Origin: Ostreibacterium oceani
GTDB taxonomy: Bacteria; Pseudomonadota; Gammaproteobacteria; Cardiobacteriales; Ostreibacteriaceae
NCBI RefSeq assembly: GCF_009362845.1
Contig: NZ_WHNW01000007.1
Location: forward strand, 25,191 to 89,190
DNA length: 64,000 nt
Reading direction: 5' to 3'
The notes beneath the pieces are model-generated. The model was given only the letters and a program-made list of their open reading frames with translations. It ran no database searches and was not told where the DNA came from. The position numbers and the translations under genes were made by a program. This document shows, piece after piece, positions 37,592 through 49,760 of the stretch. Position 1 is the stretch's first letter, and each line of letters begins with the position of its first letter.

Positions 37592-38104
37592 CTAATTCAA
37601 CCGTTTTATCAACGTGGGGAACTTTTGCGATTTGAGGGTGGCCTCTATGGTCTGGGCTTTTTGTTTGCCAGCAAAAGGCCCCGCTTGCGTAAGGTACTTA
37701 GTCCCACGCTTGACGACGCGGGCAGGCAACCCCAGCCTCTCGACTTGGGCTTTGACTTTATCGGCATCGCTTTGCTGATTAAATGCCCCTACTTGCACCA
37801 CATAACGATACTTATCATCAGACTGACTCTCGCTGGTTTGATTGACAGGAGTAGTCTCTGATGCGGTATTTTCTTGGGCCTGTTGGGCACGCTCTAGTTC
37901 GACTTTGCGCGCTTTTAACGCTTGATAAAAGCTATATTTGGGTGGTTCATCGTCCGTACGGCGCTGATTGGTGTTATGTTGCGTCATCTCAACACGTGAT
38001 TGGCCAATAAAATCTAGCTGCCCGGCAATCGATAACAAGACACCAGCCATTGTCAAGACCAGCGTAAACATGCCCAAAAATTTAATTCGTGCGTGTTTTT
38101 TCAC
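37592..38104 (-). CDS. SPOR-domain membrane protein (FtsN-like)
   Basis: The most likely start is GTG at 38104, overlapping the argS stop (ATGTGA) and giving a KKHARIKFLGMFTL cytoplasmic head, then one membrane span (~8-30), a Gln/Glu-rich linker and a C-terminal SPOR domain (YVVQVGAFNQQSDADKVKAQ ... YLTQAGPFAGKQKA). An ATG at 38131 inside argS would add nine unlikely residues. SPOR domains bind denuded septal peptidoglycan. Lying next to argS is the usual location of ftsN-like genes in gammaproteobacteria, but the essential FtsN segment cannot be recognised by eye. Confidence 0.82.
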   Translation of the reverse strand: MKKHARIKFLGMFTLVLTMAGVLLSIAGQLDFIGQSRVEMTQHNTNQRRTDDEPPKYSFYQALKARKVELERAQQAQENTASETTPVNQTSESQSDDKYRYVVQVGAFNQQSDADKVKAQVERLGLPARVVKRGTKYLTQAGPFAGKQKAQTIEATLKSQKFPTLIKRLN

Positions 38105-40035
38105 ATGACCTCTGGTGCATCCACACCGCATAATTGTAATCCATTAGATAGCACTTGACGGGTTGCATCGAGTAGCGCCAAACGTGACGCTTGCAATGGA
38201 TCTGCCTGCAAAAATTTTATATTGCCGGCATCGTAATAGCTATGTAATGCCGTGGCGAGATCTTTTAAGTAATTGGTCAGGTAATGCGGGGCAAAGTCTT
38301 TTGCCGCTAACCCCAATACGCTGGCGTATTTTTCTAACTCACGTAGCAGATTTTGTTCGTATTCATTGGTTAATTGGTCGATTTGTTTCGTTGCCGTCTT
38401 AATCGATAGGTTTGGCTGCTCTGGGCGCGCTTTGTCCAGTACCCGACAAATACGGGCGTGCGCATATTGCACGTAGTAAAGCGGATTGTCTTTGTTGTTT
38501 TTAACCGCCAAATCCAAATCAAAATCCATATGCTGCTGAGGCTTACGGATAACATAAAAATAACGCGCTGCCGCACTGCCGATTAAATCTCGCAAATCAC
38601 GCAGTGTGACATACTGCCCCGAACGCGTTGACATTTGCATTTTTTTGCCATCCTTGTAAAGCACGGCAAACTGGACCAAATCGACACGCAAGCGATCAGC
38701 ATCATGCCCCAATGCCAACAAGGCGGCTCTGACCCTAGCGGTATAGCCGTGGTGATCAGCGCCTAAAATATCAATGGCCAAATCATAATTGCGCTGCATT
38801 TTTTCGTGGTGATAAGCAATATCTGCTGCAAAATAGGTATAAAGGCCATTTTCGCGTTGAATCACGCGGTCTTTGTCGTCACCAAATGCGGATGAGGCAA
38901 ACCATAATGCGCCGTTTTGTTCGTATAGGTGCCCATTGGCTTGTAATTGATTGATTGCTTTTTCAATTTTACCTGAGGCGTGCAAGGTTTTTTCGGAATA
39001 CCAATGGTCAAATGTCACCCCAAATTCGCGCAAGTCGGCTTCAATATCGTCACGAATGGCCGTGAGTGCGGCATCAAAAAAGTGCCCGTAGTTTTTCTCA
39101 CCCAATTGCGTTTTTAGGCAGTGAATCAGGGCATCTAAATGCTGTTCGCTTTGCTGTTTTAATGCATCCAATGTCGATTTAAGCACAGGAATTTGTGCTT
39201 TGTCGTCTGCTGTTAAGCGTGCTTCGCATGCCGCTAGCGAGTATTTGGTGGTCTGCTGTTCGTCGACAAACGCGGTATAGTCGCTTATCGGCAATTGGTT
39301 AAATGCAATATCCACCACCAAGTCTTTGCCGTATTTGGTGTAAACCCCATCAGCGATATGATTAACGTAACTTGCCTGATAGGCATTAATAGGGAAATCA
39401 ACCGCAATATCACAACGTTGTAGATAGCGCAGATAGACACTGGTCGCCAAAATATCCATTTGTCGGCCTGCATCGTTGACGTAGTACTCTTTGTCAACGC
39501 GATGCCCCGCTGCACGTAAAATATTAGCCAGCGTTGCGCCATAAGCAGCGCCACGACCATGCCCAACGTGCAAAGGCCCAGTCGGATTCGCTGATACAAA
39601 CTCGAGTAATATTTTTTGGCTATGCGCATTTGACATTACCGTCCCAAACTGTTGCCCTGTCGCTAATACCTGTTGGATTAAGGTATTGTAGCGAGCCAAC
39701 GATAAAGTAAAATTGATAAAGCCAGGCCCCGCAATCGTGACACTATCTAGCCACGGCGCTTGTGCCGACTGGGCTTGCTGCATGTTATCAACTAGCAAAG
39801 TCGCAATATCACGTGGCTTAAGCCGCAGTTTTCCCGCCAATTGCATAGCAATGTTGCAGGCAAAATCGCCATGTGTCGCATCTTTGGCGCGTTCAATCTG
39901 AACGGCACTGTCTTTGGCCTGCGCCTCGAGCTTGCCATCAACGACTAGGGTGTTAATCGCCGACTGAACGAATGCCTCAAGATTGGCTTGAATGTCTGAA
40001 TGAGTATCTGAATGAGTATTTGATTGCATAAACAA
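38101..40035 (-). CDS. argS: Arginyl-tRNA synthetase
   Basis: Charges tRNA-Arg with arginine. 644 residues, longer than the ~577 of E. coli. The class I HIGH-type motif is PTGPLHVGHGRGAAYG near 140; the C-terminal anticodon-binding DALR domain contains QLTNEYEQNLLRELEKY and ends LQLCGVDAPEVM. The N-terminus has a doubled NTHSDTHSD from a 12-bp DNA repeat. The KMSKS-like loop is degenerate (KKMQMSTRSG), as in many ArgRS enzymes. Confidence 0.96.
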   Translation of the reverse strand: MFMQSNTHSDTHSDIQANLEAFVQSAINTLVVDGKLEAQAKDSAVQIERAKDATHGDFACNIAMQLAGKLRLKPRDIATLLVDNMQQAQSAQAPWLDSVTIAGPGFINFTLSLARYNTLIQQVLATGQQFGTVMSNAHSQKILLEFVSANPTGPLHVGHGRGAAYGATLANILRAAGHRVDKEYYVNDAGRQMDILATSVYLRYLQRCDIAVDFPINAYQASYVNHIADGVYTKYGKDLVVDIAFNQLPISDYTAFVDEQQTTKYSLAACEARLTADDKAQIPVLKSTLDALKQQSEQHLDALIHCLKTQLGEKNYGHFFDAALTAIRDDIEADLREFGVTFDHWYSEKTLHASGKIEKAINQLQANGHLYEQNGALWFASSAFGDDKDRVIQRENGLYTYFAADIAYHHEKMQRNYDLAIDILGADHHGYTARVRAALLALGHDADRLRVDLVQFAVLYKDGKKMQMSTRSGQYVTLRDLRDLIGSAAARYFYVIRKPQQHMDFDLDLAVKNNKDNPLYYVQYAHARICRVLDKARPEQPNLSIKTATKQIDQLTNEYEQNLLRELEKYASVLGLAAKDFAPHYLTNYLKDLATALHSYYDAGNIKFLQADPLQASRLALLDATRQVLSNGLQLCGVDAPEVM

Positions 40036-40297
40036 AGGAATAAAATTAAGTTAACCCACGCAGCAAACGCAGGCGAAATACTTGCCCGTAACTTATCCGT
40101 AACTTGCCCGTACTATATAAAGCTGGTTATTATACGCCAAATAGTCATATTGCACCAAGCAATTGCAACGAATTACCCTAGGAATTAAGCCAAAATGACC
40201 AGTCAACAAGCAATCATGCCTACAACTGGTCATACGACTTAGCTCAAACAAACGTGCAATGATAGTTATATCGAGATGATGCTATATCGCAATAACA

Positions 40298-41422
40298 CTA
40301 TATCGCAATAATACCACGTAGCCCTGTCGTTTCAGGAAGCCCAAAGCAGAGATTCATACACTGAATTGCTTGTCCAGCGGCGCCTTTAACCAAATTATCA
40401 ATCACAACCAATAGGGTCACATAGTCCGTGTTAGGTGGGTAAGCCACTGCAATTTGTACTTGATTCGTGCCCCGCACTGCTCGGGTCTCAGGGTGATGTC
40501 CGATTGGCAGCACACTGACAAACGGCTCATGCGCATAAGCCTGCGATAGCACATTATGAATGTCTTCGGGTGCTTTTTGATATTGTGCATACAGGGTGGC
40601 ATGGATACCGCGGTGTATAGGCAGCAAATGCGGCGTAAAAATTACCGAGACAGGCTTATCAGGCTGCCCCGCCATGATACTTAGCTGCTGCTCAATCTCA
40701 GGTAAGTGGCGATGCCCATTGGCAGCGTAGGCTGAGAAATTTTCGCTGCGCTCAGCCATCAGCATCGCGGTATTGGCTGAGCGTCCTGCGCCGCTGACGC
40801 CTGATTTTGCGTCAATAATGATCGGGGTTTGCAACAGGCGATTGGTTTTGAGCAGTGGCATCAATCCAAGCTGTATGGCCGTTGGATAGCAACCCGGGCA
40901 CGCAATTAATGTGGCGGTTTTGAGCGCCTCGCGGTTTAGCTCAGGCAAGCCATAGACGGCTTGGGCGATTAACTCAGGCGCTGTGTGTGTTTCTTTGTAC
41001 CAATGCGCCCATTGCGATTGATTTTTTAGGCGAAAATCCGCCGACAAATCAATCACCTTAATGCCTTTATCCAATAATGTCTGGGCTTGACGCATGGCAA
41101 CGCCGTGTGGTGTCGCAAAAAAACAAACATCAACACCCGCCCAATCAACCGCCTCCATCGCGGAAAAACACAGCGGCTGTCCATCATGGTCGATTAACTG
41201 GTCATAAAACTGCGGAAAAACTGCACTAATCGGTTTGCCTGCTTCGCGTCTTGATACAACAGAGACAATCTGTACCTGCGCATGTTGCGATAGTAATCGC
41301 AATAATTCGACCCCACCGTAGCCATTGGCACCGATAATAACAGCTCGTATAGGCTGCGTATTCGATGTGGTCGATTTCCTCGATGTCGTCGATGTGGTAT
41401 TTAATGAATTCATGTTAAGCAC
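40298..41422 (-). CDS. argC: N-acetyl-gamma-glutamyl-phosphate reductase
   Basis: Third step of arginine biosynthesis: NADPH reduction of N-acetylglutamyl phosphate to the semialdehyde. NADP-binding GANGYGGVELLRLL at ~31-44; catalytic Cys178 in ACPGCYPTA; HLPEIEQQL and FTPHLLPIHRGI are conserved. The first ~20 residues are Ser/Thr/Asn-rich and not part of the family core. Stands alone, with no other arg genes beside it. Confidence 0.95.
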   Translation of the reverse strand: MLNMNSLNTTSTTSRKSTTSNTQPIRAVIIGANGYGGVELLRLLSQHAQVQIVSVVSRREAGKPISAVFPQFYDQLIDHDGQPLCFSAMEAVDWAGVDVCFFATPHGVAMRQAQTLLDKGIKVIDLSADFRLKNQSQWAHWYKETHTAPELIAQAVYGLPELNREALKTATLIACPGCYPTAIQLGLMPLLKTNRLLQTPIIIDAKSGVSGAGRSANTAMLMAERSENFSAYAANGHRHLPEIEQQLSIMAGQPDKPVSVIFTPHLLPIHRGIHATLYAQYQKAPEDIHNVLSQAYAHEPFVSVLPIGHHPETRAVRGTNQVQIAVAYPPNTDYVTLLVVIDNLVKGAAGQAIQCMNLCFGLPETTGLRGIIAI

Positions 41423-41500
41423 CCTATTTGACGTGTCGTATTAATTGATCCCATTGCGTGATAAATGCTGTGATAAATGCTTAAATGCTACCTAGGGTAG

Positions 41501-41956
41501 CTAATCGCGAAGGTTGTCGGCAATCCGATTGGCGAGCGCTCGTAGTTCATCTTCGTCGGCAGGTTTTGTCGCATGACGGGCAAAGGGCTGCCCTGTATAG
41601 GCGGGGATAACATGCATATGATAATGAAACACCGTTTGCCCTGCGGCCTTGCCGTTATACTGCACAATCTTAATGCCATCCGCTGCCAAAGCCGCCTTGG
41701 CAGCAACTGCTAGGCGTTGGCTTAGCGCCATGACAGCCGTTAATAAAGCGCTGGGCATTGTCAACAAATCATCATAATGCGCCTTAGGAATGATGAGTAA
41801 ATGCCCCTTTGACTCGGGGAAAATATCCATAATCACCATGACGTTATCGTCTTCATATACCTTAATTGGTGCAATGTCACCCTGCACCATTTTACAAAAT
41901 AAACAATCCGCAACAGAGACTTGAACAGACACTTGGACACCTCGCTTTGATGGCAA
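41501..41956 (-). CDS. HIT-family nucleotide hydrolase/transferase
   Basis: 151 residues. The histidine triad is HYHMHVIPAY near 110-119. N-terminal CLFCKMVQGDIAPIKVYEDD is typical of HIT/HINT proteins, which cleave nucleoside phosphoramidates or dinucleoside polyphosphates. The start at 41956 gives a short VQVSVQVSV duplication before the conserved part. Confidence 0.9.
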   Translation of the reverse strand: MPSKRGVQVSVQVSVADCLFCKMVQGDIAPIKVYEDDNVMVIMDIFPESKGHLLIIPKAHYDDLLTMPSALLTAVMALSQRLAVAAKAALAADGIKIVQYNGKAAGQTVFHYHMHVIPAYTGQPFARHATKPADEDELRALANRIADNLRD

Positions 41957-42111
41957 TTAATAAAGCCTCAGCGTACTGGATTTACACACCAGATGCAAGC
42001 CTTTGCATCCCAACAGTGCATAGAATGCGTATCTTGTGTAGAACCGTTTTGCGAATAAAGATGGCTACATTCGTGTTAGAATAGAAAAAACACAGACGAC
42101 AGCGTCACCAC

Positions 42112-43125
42112 ATGACAAATCACGGACACACCAATTATCATCAGCAACCATTTGACCGTATTGAAAACGAAATACCGTCTTTTTTGCGACACCTAACCGC
42201 CGAGCGCCAGCTATCAGCGCTTACCGTCTCTAGCTATGCGCGCGATTTAAATCAATTTATTGGGTGGCTTAGTCGCGCGGAATTGCCGACAGTTGATGCG
42301 CGTACCATTCAGTATTATCTGGCCTATTTATCACGTAAAAATATGGCACCCAGCAGCATTGCGAGACAATTGTCATCGCTTAGACAATATTTTAACTATC
42401 TGGTGCAATTGAAATTTATCGCGGTAAACCCTGTCAGCGACATTCGCCCACCGAAACAAGTCAAAAAACTCCCCAATGCACTCAGCGTTGATAAACTCAG
42501 TCAATTGCTTGATACCGCCCATGCTTCGATAGACATGACTTCACCACTAAGTATCAGGGATATGGCGATGATTGAATTATTATACAGCTCAGGGATTCGT
42601 GTTGCCGAATTGGCTGGCTTAAACCTGAGCGATATTGACTTGACCGACAATCAGATGCGCGTACTCGGCAAAGGCAACAAACCGCGTATTGCATTAATTG
42701 GGCAGTTAGCGAAAATCGCGCTGACAAACTGGCTAGCGATTCGCAAGCAGTGGTTACAACAAGACTCAAAGCAGCCCACTGAGCCCACTCAATTAAGCGA
42801 TGCCCTATTTATCTCTGATAAAGGGTCGCGCTTGAGTATACGTAGTATCCAGCTACGCATCAAAGCGTGGGGTAAAGCGCTAGACGCCAATCTGGATTTG
42901 CACCCGCATTTATTTCGCCATAGTTTTGCTAGCCATTTACTGCAATCTAGCGGCGACCTGCGTGCCGTCCAAGAACTCTTGGGGCATAGCGATATTAGCA
43001 GTACACAGGTCTACACGCACCTTGATTTTCAACACCTTGCCAGTGTCTATGACAAGGCACACCCACGCGCTAAGAAAAATATAGACAAGGCAGACAAAGC
43101 AGAAAAGGCAGACAGGGCAGACTGA
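42112..43125 (+). CDS. xerC: Tyrosine recombinase XerC
   Basis: Resolves chromosome dimers at dif with XerD. 337 residues: N-terminal SAM-like DNA-binding domain (~18-105) and catalytic domain with Arg163 (SSGIRVAEL), Lys187, His266 and Arg269 (HLFRH), His292 (LGHSD) and nucleophile Tyr301 (QVYTH). XerC rather than XerD is inferred from overall fit. A Lys/Ala/Asp-repeat tail (DKADKAEKADRAD) extends the C-terminus. An N-terminal His/Gln stretch (residues 3-13) precedes the fold. Confidence 0.9.
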   Translation: MTNHGHTNYHQQPFDRIENEIPSFLRHLTAERQLSALTVSSYARDLNQFIGWLSRAELPTVDARTIQYYLAYLSRKNMAPSSIARQLSSLRQYFNYLVQLKFIAVNPVSDIRPPKQVKKLPNALSVDKLSQLLDTAHASIDMTSPLSIRDMAMIELLYSSGIRVAELAGLNLSDIDLTDNQMRVLGKGNKPRIALIGQLAKIALTNWLAIRKQWLQQDSKQPTEPTQLSDALFISDKGSRLSIRSIQLRIKAWGKALDANLDLHPHLFRHSFASHLLQSSGDLRAVQELLGHSDISSTQVYTHLDFQHLASVYDKAHPRAKKNIDKADKAEKADRAD

Positions 43126-43149
43126 AAAGCAATAGGTCAATAGGCTACG

Positions 43150-43689
43150 CTAAAAACTCGAATCAGGTTGTGTGAGGAATGCGTGTTCTTCTTGGGTGGT
43201 TTGTCGGCCAAGTATTGCATTACGGTGCGGATAACGCCCAAACCGATCAATAATCGCCTTGTGCTTTAGCTCAAAGGCTATATTCTCTGGGTTGCCCAGC
43301 GATTCGTATAGCTCAAGGGCTGTTGCATGAATAACCGATGATTCGCTGTGCATGAAGGGCAAATACATAAAACCGCGCTGATTTTGCGGTAGTGCTTGGT
43401 CAAAGCCTTTGGCAATCGCCTGTTGTGATAACGCCAATGCTAAGGCATCACTGGCAAACGCCAAAGCGGTATCGCGATACATATGACGAGAAAATTGATC
43501 CAGCACAATAATTTCAGCCAAACTACCCAACGCATTATCACGCCAAGCAAATAATTCATTGGCATTGGCTTTTTTATGTAGGTCGCCGAATCGCTTACGA
43601 ATGACGGAATCAAACTGTACGTCCTTGATCCACCATTGCTTGGAATCTATTTCATGAAACCAAAAGGCAATTACGTCATGATACGTCAT
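43150..43689 (-). CDS. DUF924 family protein
   Basis: 179 residues, helical. Matches the DUF924 family by FWFHEIDSKQWWIKD, NALGSLAEIIVLDQFSRHMYRDT and NQRGFMYLPFMHSES with the conserved C-terminal FGRYPHRNAILGRQ. Function unknown. Convergent with xerC (24 bp apart) and downstream of folE by 32 bp. Confidence 0.88.
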   Translation of the reverse strand: MTYHDVIAFWFHEIDSKQWWIKDVQFDSVIRKRFGDLHKKANANELFAWRDNALGSLAEIIVLDQFSRHMYRDTALAFASDALALALSQQAIAKGFDQALPQNQRGFMYLPFMHSESSVIHATALELYESLGNPENIAFELKHKAIIDRFGRYPHRNAILGRQTTQEEHAFLTQPDSSF

Positions 43690-43721
43690 ATTTTTTCAAC
43701 CCGCTTGTGCAGCACACTCAG

Positions 43722-44408
43722 CTAGACGTTAAATTGCGTCTTAATCCCGATATAATGCAAAAATTCTTTGCGTGTGGTAGAGTCGGTTTTGAATCGTCCA
43801 CCCAGCTCTGCGGTGACAGTTGAGCTTTCGATATCACGAATCCCCCGTGAATTAACACAAAGGTGTTTGGCATCAATAACACAGGCCACATCATCAGTGC
43901 CTAAGGCTTCTTGCATGGTTTTGACGATTTGCATAGTCAGGCGTTCTTGTACTTGTGGGCGTTTAGCAAAATAATCGACGATACGGTTCATTTTAGATAA
44001 GCCAATCACACGGCCGTTAGAGATATAACCAATATGCGCACGTCCAACAATCGGTAAGAAATGGTGTTCGCAAGTCGAATAGACCGTAATGTCTTTTTCT
44101 ACTAGCATTTGATTGTATTTGTATTTGTTATCAAATGTCGACATTTTAGGGGCGCGTTCAGGGTGGAGACCACCAAACGTCTCGCTGACAAACATTTTCG
44201 CAACACGTTTTGGTGTGCCACGTAAACTGTCATCGGTCATATCTAAGCCTAAAATTTCCATAATATCGGAAAACTTAGCTTGGATTTGGGCGATTTTTTC
44301 ATCGTCCGACAAATCAAACGCATCCGCGCGAAGTGGTGTATCCACTGAGCCAGGGATATGGTCTTCGCCCATCTCATCGATTAATTCATTTTGGTCAATA
44401 TTACTCAT
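43722..44408 (-). CDS. folE: GTP cyclohydrolase I
   Basis: First step of tetrahydrofolate synthesis: GTP to dihydroneopterin triphosphate. 228 residues. Zinc ligands Cys113 and His116 (STCEHHFLPIVG) and Cys184 (KHLCVNSRG). The N-terminal DDSLRGTPKRVAKMF block fits. folB, a later step of the same pathway, lies near the right end of this window. Confidence 0.95.
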   Translation of the reverse strand: MSNIDQNELIDEMGEDHIPGSVDTPLRADAFDLSDDEKIAQIQAKFSDIMEILGLDMTDDSLRGTPKRVAKMFVSETFGGLHPERAPKMSTFDNKYKYNQMLVEKDITVYSTCEHHFLPIVGRAHIGYISNGRVIGLSKMNRIVDYFAKRPQVQERLTMQIVKTMQEALGTDDVACVIDAKHLCVNSRGIRDIESSTVTAELGGRFKTDSTTRKEFLHYIGIKTQFNV

Positions 44409-44485
44409 AACGGCTTCTCGTCATCGAAAAAAATAAGTGCTCACTATAACGACTTCAACGGCATTTGTCATGCGAAAAATCGTCT

Positions 44486-46369
44486 TTAATTAAAGAAAAA
44501 ATCCTGAATTTGCTGGGCAATGTGCGTTTCATCAAGACCAAATCCTGCCAATACTTCATCGCGCTTACCGTGCGGGACAAATTCGTCAGTAATCCCCAAA
44601 CGCTTGACTCGTGTTGCGGCGTTGCATTGATGAACAAAGTCAGCGACTTCTGCGCCGACACCGCCGATGAGGCTTCCCTCCTCAAGAATGACAACATGCG
44701 TGTGCCCAAGAGTTGCGATGAGTTGCTCAATTCGTGCTTGGTCAAATGGTTTGGCAAACCGCATATCAATCAGTGTTGCATCGAGTGTCGCGGCAATGGT
44801 GTGGCACCGCGCGAGCAACGTGCCAAAGACCAAAATCGCCAATTTGTTTACCTGTGATGGTGCTAAGCTGCTTTGTCGCACTAATTTGGATTGACCAACG
44901 GCGATTTCTGCCTGTGGTGTTTGTGGCAACTGCTGCAAATCGCCTTTGCCCTTGGGATAGCGAACCAAGGCAGGCCCGTTATACGCATAACCCGTTTGTA
45001 ATAACGCCAACATTTCTAATTCGTCTGACGGGGTCATCACGATCAAATTAGGGATCAAACAGCTATAGGCAATATCAAACACACCCGCATGCGTAGCGCC
45101 ATCTTCACCGACAACGCCAGCACGGTCTAAGGCAAATAATACATCCAAATTTTGTAGCGCAACATCATGAATTAACTGATCATACGCACGCTGCAAAAAA
45201 GTCGAATAAATGGCGACCACGGGTTTTAAGCCTTTACAAGCCATACCTGCGGCAAGCGTGACCGCGTGTTGTTCAGCAATGGCAACATCGTAATAACGAT
45301 TTGGAAATTGCTGACTAAATTCGACCAAGCCTGAGCCTTCACGCATTGCGGGTGTAATGGCGACTAAACGGCTGTCTTGTTGCGCCTGATGATTAATCCA
45401 TGCTGAAAATACTTGGGTAAACGTTGGGGCATTTGAGGGCTGACTCGGCACCAAACCCTTATTAACATCAAAGCCCGAGACGCCATGATAGTCAATCGGT
45501 GCTGCCTCTGCTCGACAATAGCCTTTGCCCTTGACGGTTTTAACGTGTAATAATTTTGGCCCTGATTGCGTTTTGAGGCGTTTTAGCGTGGCAACTAACG
45601 CCAATACGTCATGACCATCCTGCGGCCCCGTATAATCAAAGCCTAAATCTTCAAACAGGTTATTGGCACTCGCAATATCTTTGGCGCGTTCTTCCACAAA
45701 TTTAGCCAAACCATCCAGCGGAGGAATATGCTTTAAAACTGCTTTGCCCTTTTGCCGAACGTCTTGGTACAATTCGCTGCCAAGGACTTCGGATAAATAC
45801 GACGACATCGCACCGACATTGGGCGAAATGGACATATCGTTGTCGTTTAAAATAACCAGTAAATCTGCCGACAAACTCGCGGCATGATGTAGCGCTTCAA
45901 ACGCCATCCCAGCGGTCATCGCGCCATCGCCAATAACCGCAATGTGGCTATGTCGTTTGCCATTTAATTGATCGGCAATCGCCATCCCCAGCGCCGCCGA
46001 AATCGAAGTCGATGAGTGCCCAACACCAAAATCATCGTAACGGCTTTCATCGCGCTTTGGAAACCCTGACAACCCATGCTGTCGTTTAAGCGTTGGCATC
46101 TGCGCACGCCGTCCAGTTAGAATTTTGTGCGGATAAGCTTGGTGCCCAACATCCCACACCAAACTATCATGCGGTGTGTCAAAAACGTAATGAATGGCAA
46201 CCGTCAACTCAACAACCCCTAATCCTGATGCCAAATGTCCGCCTGTTTGTGAGACAGTTTGCAACAGGCAAGCCCGTAACTCGCGGCAAAGCTGTGGCAA
46301 TTGCCCTAGTGCCAAGTGGCGCAATTCATCTGGCGTGTTAACAGTATCGAGTAACGGGGTGTCAGTCAT
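44486..46369 (-). CDS. dxs: 1-Deoxy-D-xylulose-5-phosphate synthase
   Basis: Thiamine-diphosphate enzyme that condenses pyruvate with glyceraldehyde 3-phosphate, the entry to the MEP isoprenoid pathway. 627 residues. ThDP motif GDGAMTAGMAFEALHHA ... LNDNDMSIS near 150-180; DVGHQAYPHKILTGR near 75; the transketolase pyrimidine domain has YDVAIAEQHAVTLAAGMA; C-terminal EEGSLIGGVGAEV. The two domains are complete. Confidence 0.96.
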   Translation of the reverse strand: MTDTPLLDTVNTPDELRHLALGQLPQLCRELRACLLQTVSQTGGHLASGLGVVELTVAIHYVFDTPHDSLVWDVGHQAYPHKILTGRRAQMPTLKRQHGLSGFPKRDESRYDDFGVGHSSTSISAALGMAIADQLNGKRHSHIAVIGDGAMTAGMAFEALHHAASLSADLLVILNDNDMSISPNVGAMSSYLSEVLGSELYQDVRQKGKAVLKHIPPLDGLAKFVEERAKDIASANNLFEDLGFDYTGPQDGHDVLALVATLKRLKTQSGPKLLHVKTVKGKGYCRAEAAPIDYHGVSGFDVNKGLVPSQPSNAPTFTQVFSAWINHQAQQDSRLVAITPAMREGSGLVEFSQQFPNRYYDVAIAEQHAVTLAAGMACKGLKPVVAIYSTFLQRAYDQLIHDVALQNLDVLFALDRAGVVGEDGATHAGVFDIAYSCLIPNLIVMTPSDELEMLALLQTGYAYNGPALVRYPKGKGDLQQLPQTPQAEIAVGQSKLVRQSSLAPSQVNKLAILVFGTLLARCHTIAATLDATLIDMRFAKPFDQARIEQLIATLGHTHVVILEEGSLIGGVGAEVADFVHQCNAATRVKRLGITDEFVPHGKRDEVLAGFGLDETHIAQQIQDFFFN

Positions 46370-46382
46370 GGTTTATTCAAAT

Positions 46383-46417
46383 AAAGACAAAAATAAAGAC
46401 AAAAATAAAGACAAAGG
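46383..46417. repeat. Three 12-bp direct repeats upstream of dxs
   Basis: Units of aaagacaaaaat repeated head to tail with the last copy incomplete. The following ~80 bases continue with looser gacgctaacact-type repeats. Confidence 0.85.
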
Positions 46418-46569
46418 ATACTAAAGTGGATACGAAAAATGACGCCAACACTGACGCTAACACTGCCAATAACAGCGACAGCAAAGGCGACAGTAACAGC
46501 GATGCGATAGGCAACCGACGATAGATAATGGGGTAAATCAATATGATTCATCAACAAAACCCCGTACCA

Positions 46570-46947
46570 TTATACGTGACTGACGGCATTTAGCCAGTCA
46601 CGCAAGCAATTTTCATCAAAGGGATACGCGAGGGTTTCGCCGTGTTCATTCCTCACCACGGGCACTTTATCCCAATAAGTATCGCGTAGTATTTCATCGC
46701 TAAAAATATCAACTTCTTCAATGAACACCGTCTCACCTGCAACCTGTAACAGGTGTTGATATGCCGCTTGACACAGGTGGCAACCGATGGTCATGTATAG
46801 CACCCAGGTGCGGGGATTGCTAGAGTTGGAATTGCCAGAATTGAGATTATCATGGTTAGAATTATCATGATTAGCATTGGCGGCATCGTTTTGATGATCA
46901 CTGTTTTGATGGCCATTGTTCTGATGGTTGATTTTATTGCTCATCAT
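46570..46947 (-). CDS. Glutaredoxin-like (DUF836) thiol protein
   Basis: 125 residues: the first ~45 are an Asn/His/Asp-rich low-complexity tail; then a thioredoxin-fold domain begins WVLYMTIGCHLCQAAYQHL with the CxxC pair, followed by VFIEEVDIFSDEILRDTYW, KVPVVRNEHGE and PFDENCLRDWL, as in DUF836 glutaredoxin-like proteins. It is 3 bp after ligA, so likely cotranscribed. Substrate unknown. Confidence 0.85.
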   Translation of the reverse strand: MMSNKINHQNNGHQNSDHQNDAANANHDNSNHDNLNSGNSNSSNPRTWVLYMTIGCHLCQAAYQHLLQVAGETVFIEEVDIFSDEILRDTYWDKVPVVRNEHGETLAYPFDENCLRDWLNAVSHV

Positions 46948-46950
46948 ATG

Positions 46951-49597
<2,647 letters not shown>

Positions 49598-49698
49598 AAA
49601 AGACTACCGAGTGAAAAATAGGTCAATATTCTAGCACGCAACGGTCAGTTGTCACGGCAAAACATATTAAAAACATTCCATCGCTTTACGCCAGCGAT

Positions 49699-49743
49699 AA
49701 AAAACCGCCACGCTACTCGTTATTTTTTTAATAACCGCGTGGC
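49699..49743 (-). terminator. Intrinsic terminator of acnA
   Basis: Read leftward, GCCACGC (from 49743-49737) and GCGTGGC (49713-49707) form a stem, with a nested GTTATT/AATAAC pair in the loop, followed by GG and six T. It lies 18 bases after the acnA stop. Confidence 0.75.
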
Positions 49744-49760
49744 ATTTAATCGCAGAACAA

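Noticed and set aside
46366-46557. 63-residue leftward frame upstream of dxs
   Set aside because: Covers repeats and the dxs promoter region; hydrophobic only because of repeated ctttgtcttt-type sequence.
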